Source: Streptomyces sp. DH24 (GTDB lineage: Bacteria; Actinomycetota; Actinomycetes; Streptomycetales; Streptomycetaceae). From it: 64,000 nt of DNA. Numbering within the stretch: position 1 is the stretch's first letter; every line of letters begins with the position of its first letter. The notes beneath the pieces were generated by a model, which was given only the letters and a program-made list of their open reading frames with translations, ran no database searches and was not told the DNA's origin. The position numbers and the translations under genes were made by a program. Of the stretch, positions 61,681 through 64,000 are shown piece by piece. The DNA lies in assembly GCF_029813775.1 (NCBI RefSeq), contig NZ_JARVKW010000012.1, positions 107,598-171,597 of the forward strand, written 5' to 3'.

Positions 61681-62478
61681 GTGCTGCTGACGATCGACGT
61701 AGGAAACACGCACACCGTCCTGGGCCTGTTCGACGGCGAGGACATCGTCGAACACTGGCGCATCTCCACGGACGCGCGCCGCACGGCCGACGAGCTGGCG
61801 GTACTGCTCCAGGGCCTGATGGGCATGCACCCCCTCCTCGGCGACGAGCTGGGCGACGGCATCGACGGCATCGCCATCTGCGCGACCGTGCCGTCCGTCC
61901 TGCACGAACTGCGCGAGGTCACCCGCCGCTACTACGGCGACGTCCCCGCCGTCCTGGTGGAACCGGGCGTCAAGACGGGCGTGCCGATCCTCACCGACAA
62001 CCCCAAGGAGGTCGGCGCGGACCGCATCATCAACGCCGTGGCGGCGGTCGAGCTCTACGGCGGCCCCGCGATCGTCGTCGACTTCGGTACGGCGACGACG
62101 TTCGACGCGGTGTCCGCGCGCGGGGAGTACATCGGCGGGGTCATCGCGCCCGGCATCGAGATCTCCGTCGAGGCCCTCGGCGTCAAGGGCGCGCAGCTGC
62201 GCAAGATCGAGGTGGCCCGGCCGCGGAGCGTGATCGGCAAGAACACGGTGGAGGCGATGCAGGCCGGCATCATCTACGGCTTCGCCGGGCAGGTCGACGG
62301 CGTCGTGAACCGCATGGTGCGGGAGCTGTCCGACGACCCCGACGACGTGACGGTGATCGCGACGGGTGGGCTGGCGCCGATGGTCCTGGGCGAGTCGACG
62401 GTGATCGACGAACACGAGCCGTGGCTGACGCTGATGGGGCTCCGCCTGGTCTACGAACGGAACGTGGCCCGCATGTGA
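61681..62478 (+). CDS. coaX: Type III pantothenate kinase
   Basis: A 265-residue kinase that phosphorylates pantothenate, the first step towards coenzyme A. TIDVGNTHTVLGLF is the ATP-phosphate motif, VDFGTATTFDAV holds the catalytic and metal-binding residues, and GADRIINAVAA is the substrate region. GTG 61681 follows GGGGGAG. With panC it links pantothenate synthesis and activation in one operon with the NAD genes. Confidence 0.95.
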   Translation: MLLTIDVGNTHTVLGLFDGEDIVEHWRISTDARRTADELAVLLQGLMGMHPLLGDELGDGIDGIAICATVPSVLHELREVTRRYYGDVPAVLVEPGVKTGVPILTDNPKEVGADRIINAVAAVELYGGPAIVVDFGTATTFDAVSARGEYIGGVIAPGIEISVEALGVKGAQLRKIEVARPRSVIGKNTVEAMQAGIIYGFAGQVDGVVNRMVRELSDDPDDVTVIATGGLAPMVLGESTVIDEHEPWLTLMGLRLVYERNVARM

Positions 62479-62545
62479 GGCACCGGCACCGGCGTTGCAG
62501 TGACCGCGGGCGCGGGGCGGCGTTGCGCCGACCGGGGCAGGGGGT

Positions 62546-62755
62546 TCGCGCGGCCCGGCGCTGACGGGTTGCCGCCCGCGCCCACCCGTGCCGCCCCGGG
62601 CGGCACGCATGCCCGCGGCTTGCGACGTGCCGCCGCCCGGCGTTGCCCTGCGACCCCGCGTCGCGGTGACCGCAGTGTGGGTCGCGCGGCCCGGCGCTAT
62701 CGGGTTGCCGCCCGCGCCCACCCGTGCCGCCCCAGCGGCACGACTGCCCGCGGCT
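62546..62755. repeat. 74-bp direct duplication in the gap 62479-63099
   Basis: The segment 62546-62620 is repeated at 62682-62755 (136-base period) with few changes. Both begin TCGCGCGGCCCGGCGCT and end GCCCGCGGCT, and both contain GGGTTGCCGCCCGCG. The whole 621-base gap after coaX holds no convincing gene. Its right part is GC-rich and proline-codon-like in every frame. Confidence 0.8.
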
Positions 62756-63087
62756 GGGTGGTCCGTAGCCGCCCGCTGCCCGTCACCTGCGCGGGATGGG
62801 CCACCGGGCGGCAGTCGCGTACGGCGGGAAGGGGACGTGTCGGGGGGTGTCCGCCCGCAGCGGTTGGCGCGTCAACGCCAGGGTGTTTTCAAGTGACCGA
62901 TTTCGCGCCGTTCCGAGGACGGACACCCCCCGGCGCGGCCCCGACCCACCCCCGACGCGACAGCGCTACGCAAGCCACCCACCGAACCCGCACAGGCCGC
63001 CGCAGGCACCCGCACCCGCAGGCATCCACCGGAGTGGCACCCCCGCGCCACACCCCCACCCTGCGCCCGGTTTGTCTGATTAGCGCG

Positions 63088-63099
63088 TATCGTCGCCGC
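63088..63099 (+). promoter_or_regulatory. -10 box for a leaderless start
   Basis: TATCGT (63088-63093) lies exactly six bases before ATG 63100, and there is no Shine-Dalgarno. Confidence 0.5.
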
Positions 63100-63933
63100 A
63101 TGCCCACGCCATACGGATCCCGCGGCGGCATGGCGTTCGGTGTGGAGGAGCTGCGTGTGCTCCGCCGCGCCCTCGCTCTAGCCGTTCACCCCAGCCCCGC
63201 CTCGGCCGAGGACGTCAAGGACTGCCTCCGGCTCGCCGATTCGCTCGACGAGGCGATGCGGGAGGGCGTCAGGCTGCGCGCCTTCCTCGTGGCCGACCTC
63301 GCCCGGTACCGCGCCGCCCTCCCCGGCACCGCCGTCGGCTACCTGGCCCTCCTGGAGGAGGCTCTGGGCTCCGGTTACCGCCCCGTCCCGGACGACCTCG
63401 CCGCCCTGCGCGCCCTGCGCGGCAACCCCACCGCGGCCGCCCTCCTCACCCACTGCGAGACCCTCGCCGAGCAGGACGTGCGCACCCGCCTCGCGGCCCG
63501 CACGACCCACGCGACCCGCGTGGCGCGCACGGCAGGCGCGGCCACCCCGGACGCCCCGGCCGACCGGCCCGCCCAGGCGACCTTCGGTCCCGCCACCCCC
63601 GTCATCCCACCCTCCCGCACCCGCCTCCTCGCCATCCCCGGCGGCCTCTCCGAGTCCGGCCGGCCGCGGCCCCCGGCCGGGGAGCCCGAGCGCACCCCGC
63701 AGCCCTCCATCGCCGCCGGCCAGGACCCCGCCCAGGCTCCCGCCCAGAAGCCCGGCGGGAAGCCCGCTGAGAAGCCCGCCGCCCCCACGCCCGCCCCCGC
63801 CCCCTCCCCGGCCGAGCCGGACACCGGCACCCCCAAGCCGGGCCGCCCGATCCCCACCCCGGGCGAGGTCTTCCCGCGCCGCAAGCCCACCCCGCCCCCG
63901 GCGAACCCGCCCCAGCAGCTGGCAGCAGGCTGA
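63100..63933 (+). CDS. Conserved-looking protein with proline-rich C-terminal tail, unknown
   Basis: A 277-residue protein. The first 130 or so residues look folded and helical (MAFGVEELRVLRRALALAVH, EDVKDCLRLADSLDEAMREG, VGYLALLEEALGSGYRPVPD), while the rest is Pro/Ala/Thr-rich and disordered, ending in a short basic patch (FPRRKPTPPP). No family is recognised. A scaffold or regulatory role is only a guess. The ATG at 63100 is leaderless by layout. The frame upstream has no ribosome site. A run of eleven C follows the gene (63957-63967). Confidence 0.7.
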   Translation: MPTPYGSRGGMAFGVEELRVLRRALALAVHPSPASAEDVKDCLRLADSLDEAMREGVRLRAFLVADLARYRAALPGTAVGYLALLEEALGSGYRPVPDDLAALRALRGNPTAAALLTHCETLAEQDVRTRLAARTTHATRVARTAGAATPDAPADRPAQATFGPATPVIPPSRTRLLAIPGGLSESGRPRPPAGEPERTPQPSIAAGQDPAQAPAQKPGGKPAEKPAAPTPAPAPSPAEPDTGTPKPGRPIPTPGEVFPRRKPTPPPANPPQQLAAG

Positions 63934-64000
63934 CGCGAGCCCCGGGGCGGCGACCGCCCCCCCCCCCGCCGCCCCACCCCCCACCTCACGCACCCCCCCC

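Noticed and set aside
63957..63967. An eleven-base C run as a phase-variable tract
   Set aside because: It is outside any gene at the window edge, where cytosine runs are also common sequencing errors. Nothing supports a function.

Overview
This 64 kb window is a chromosomal segment of a Streptomyces, or a very close relative. The signs are very high GC, many GTG and a few TTG starts, frequent TAnnnT-N6-ATG leaderless starts, lysine-tailed TopA without zinc fingers, a complete tipA locus with its classical palindromic promoter, paired DUF397/XRE/anti-sigma-like ATPase genes, and a zinc-independent ribosomal protein set. From memory, the gene order resembles S. coelicolor around SCO3547-SCO3540 joined to about SCO3434-SCO3378. 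That is recollection, not a search. No rRNA, CRISPR array, insertion sequence or prophage is visible. The only tRNA is tRNA-Thr(CGU).

Left part (1-13.1 kb): the tail of a membrane protein (perhaps the H+-pyrophosphatase HppA), a lipoprotein, an NPPF-type methyltransferase, a small membrane protein, topA with an odd 27-bp tandem array directly behind its stop codon, an MFS-like membrane domain fused to thymidylate kinase and a coiled coil, DNA polymerase III delta-prime, and a secreted alpha/beta-hydrolase peptidase. Next come tRNA-Thr, a small family-A DNA polymerase, an HTH/Clp-N protein whose leaderless promoter is covered by two perfect palindromes, a DUF2786 protein and two lipoproteins.

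Middle (18.7-29 kb): a divergent Zur-type operon (S14, L28 / L33, L31, MRF-like GTPase, S18, all lacking zinc-binding cysteine clusters) that should remodel ribosomes under zinc starvation. It is followed by a DUF397/ATPase/XRE-DUF5753 regulatory trio with shared sequence elements, an aldehyde dehydrogenase, a DinB-like protein, a PadR-controlled DrrAB-type exporter with twin operators, and tipA.

Right-middle (29-46 kb): DedA, ThrE, ppa, a PBP4-type D,D-peptidase, a zincin, tilS-hpt-ftsH, then folate genes (folE on +; folP-NTF2-folB-folK-DUF3180 on -), an apparently truncated DUF2156/MprF-like protein and a coiled-coil membrane protein.

Right end (47-64 kb): two PH-domain membrane proteins, an orphan NuoD2 that overlaps tail-to-tail with a MidA/NDUFAF7-type methyltransferase, a two-component system, a TmrB homologue, an ArsR-type regulator, a nonamer repeat array before a 71-aa protein, a PLP aldolase, and the tightly overlapped cofactor operon DUF2520-panC-nadB-nadC-coaX (pantothenate/CoA and NAD), ending in an unknown protein with a proline-rich tail.

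Most of the window is core chromosome. The least explained signals are the topA 3' array, the self-contained HTH/Clp-N promoter, the repeated sites around the XRE trio, the NuoD2/MidA pairing and the nonamer array at 55.2 kb.
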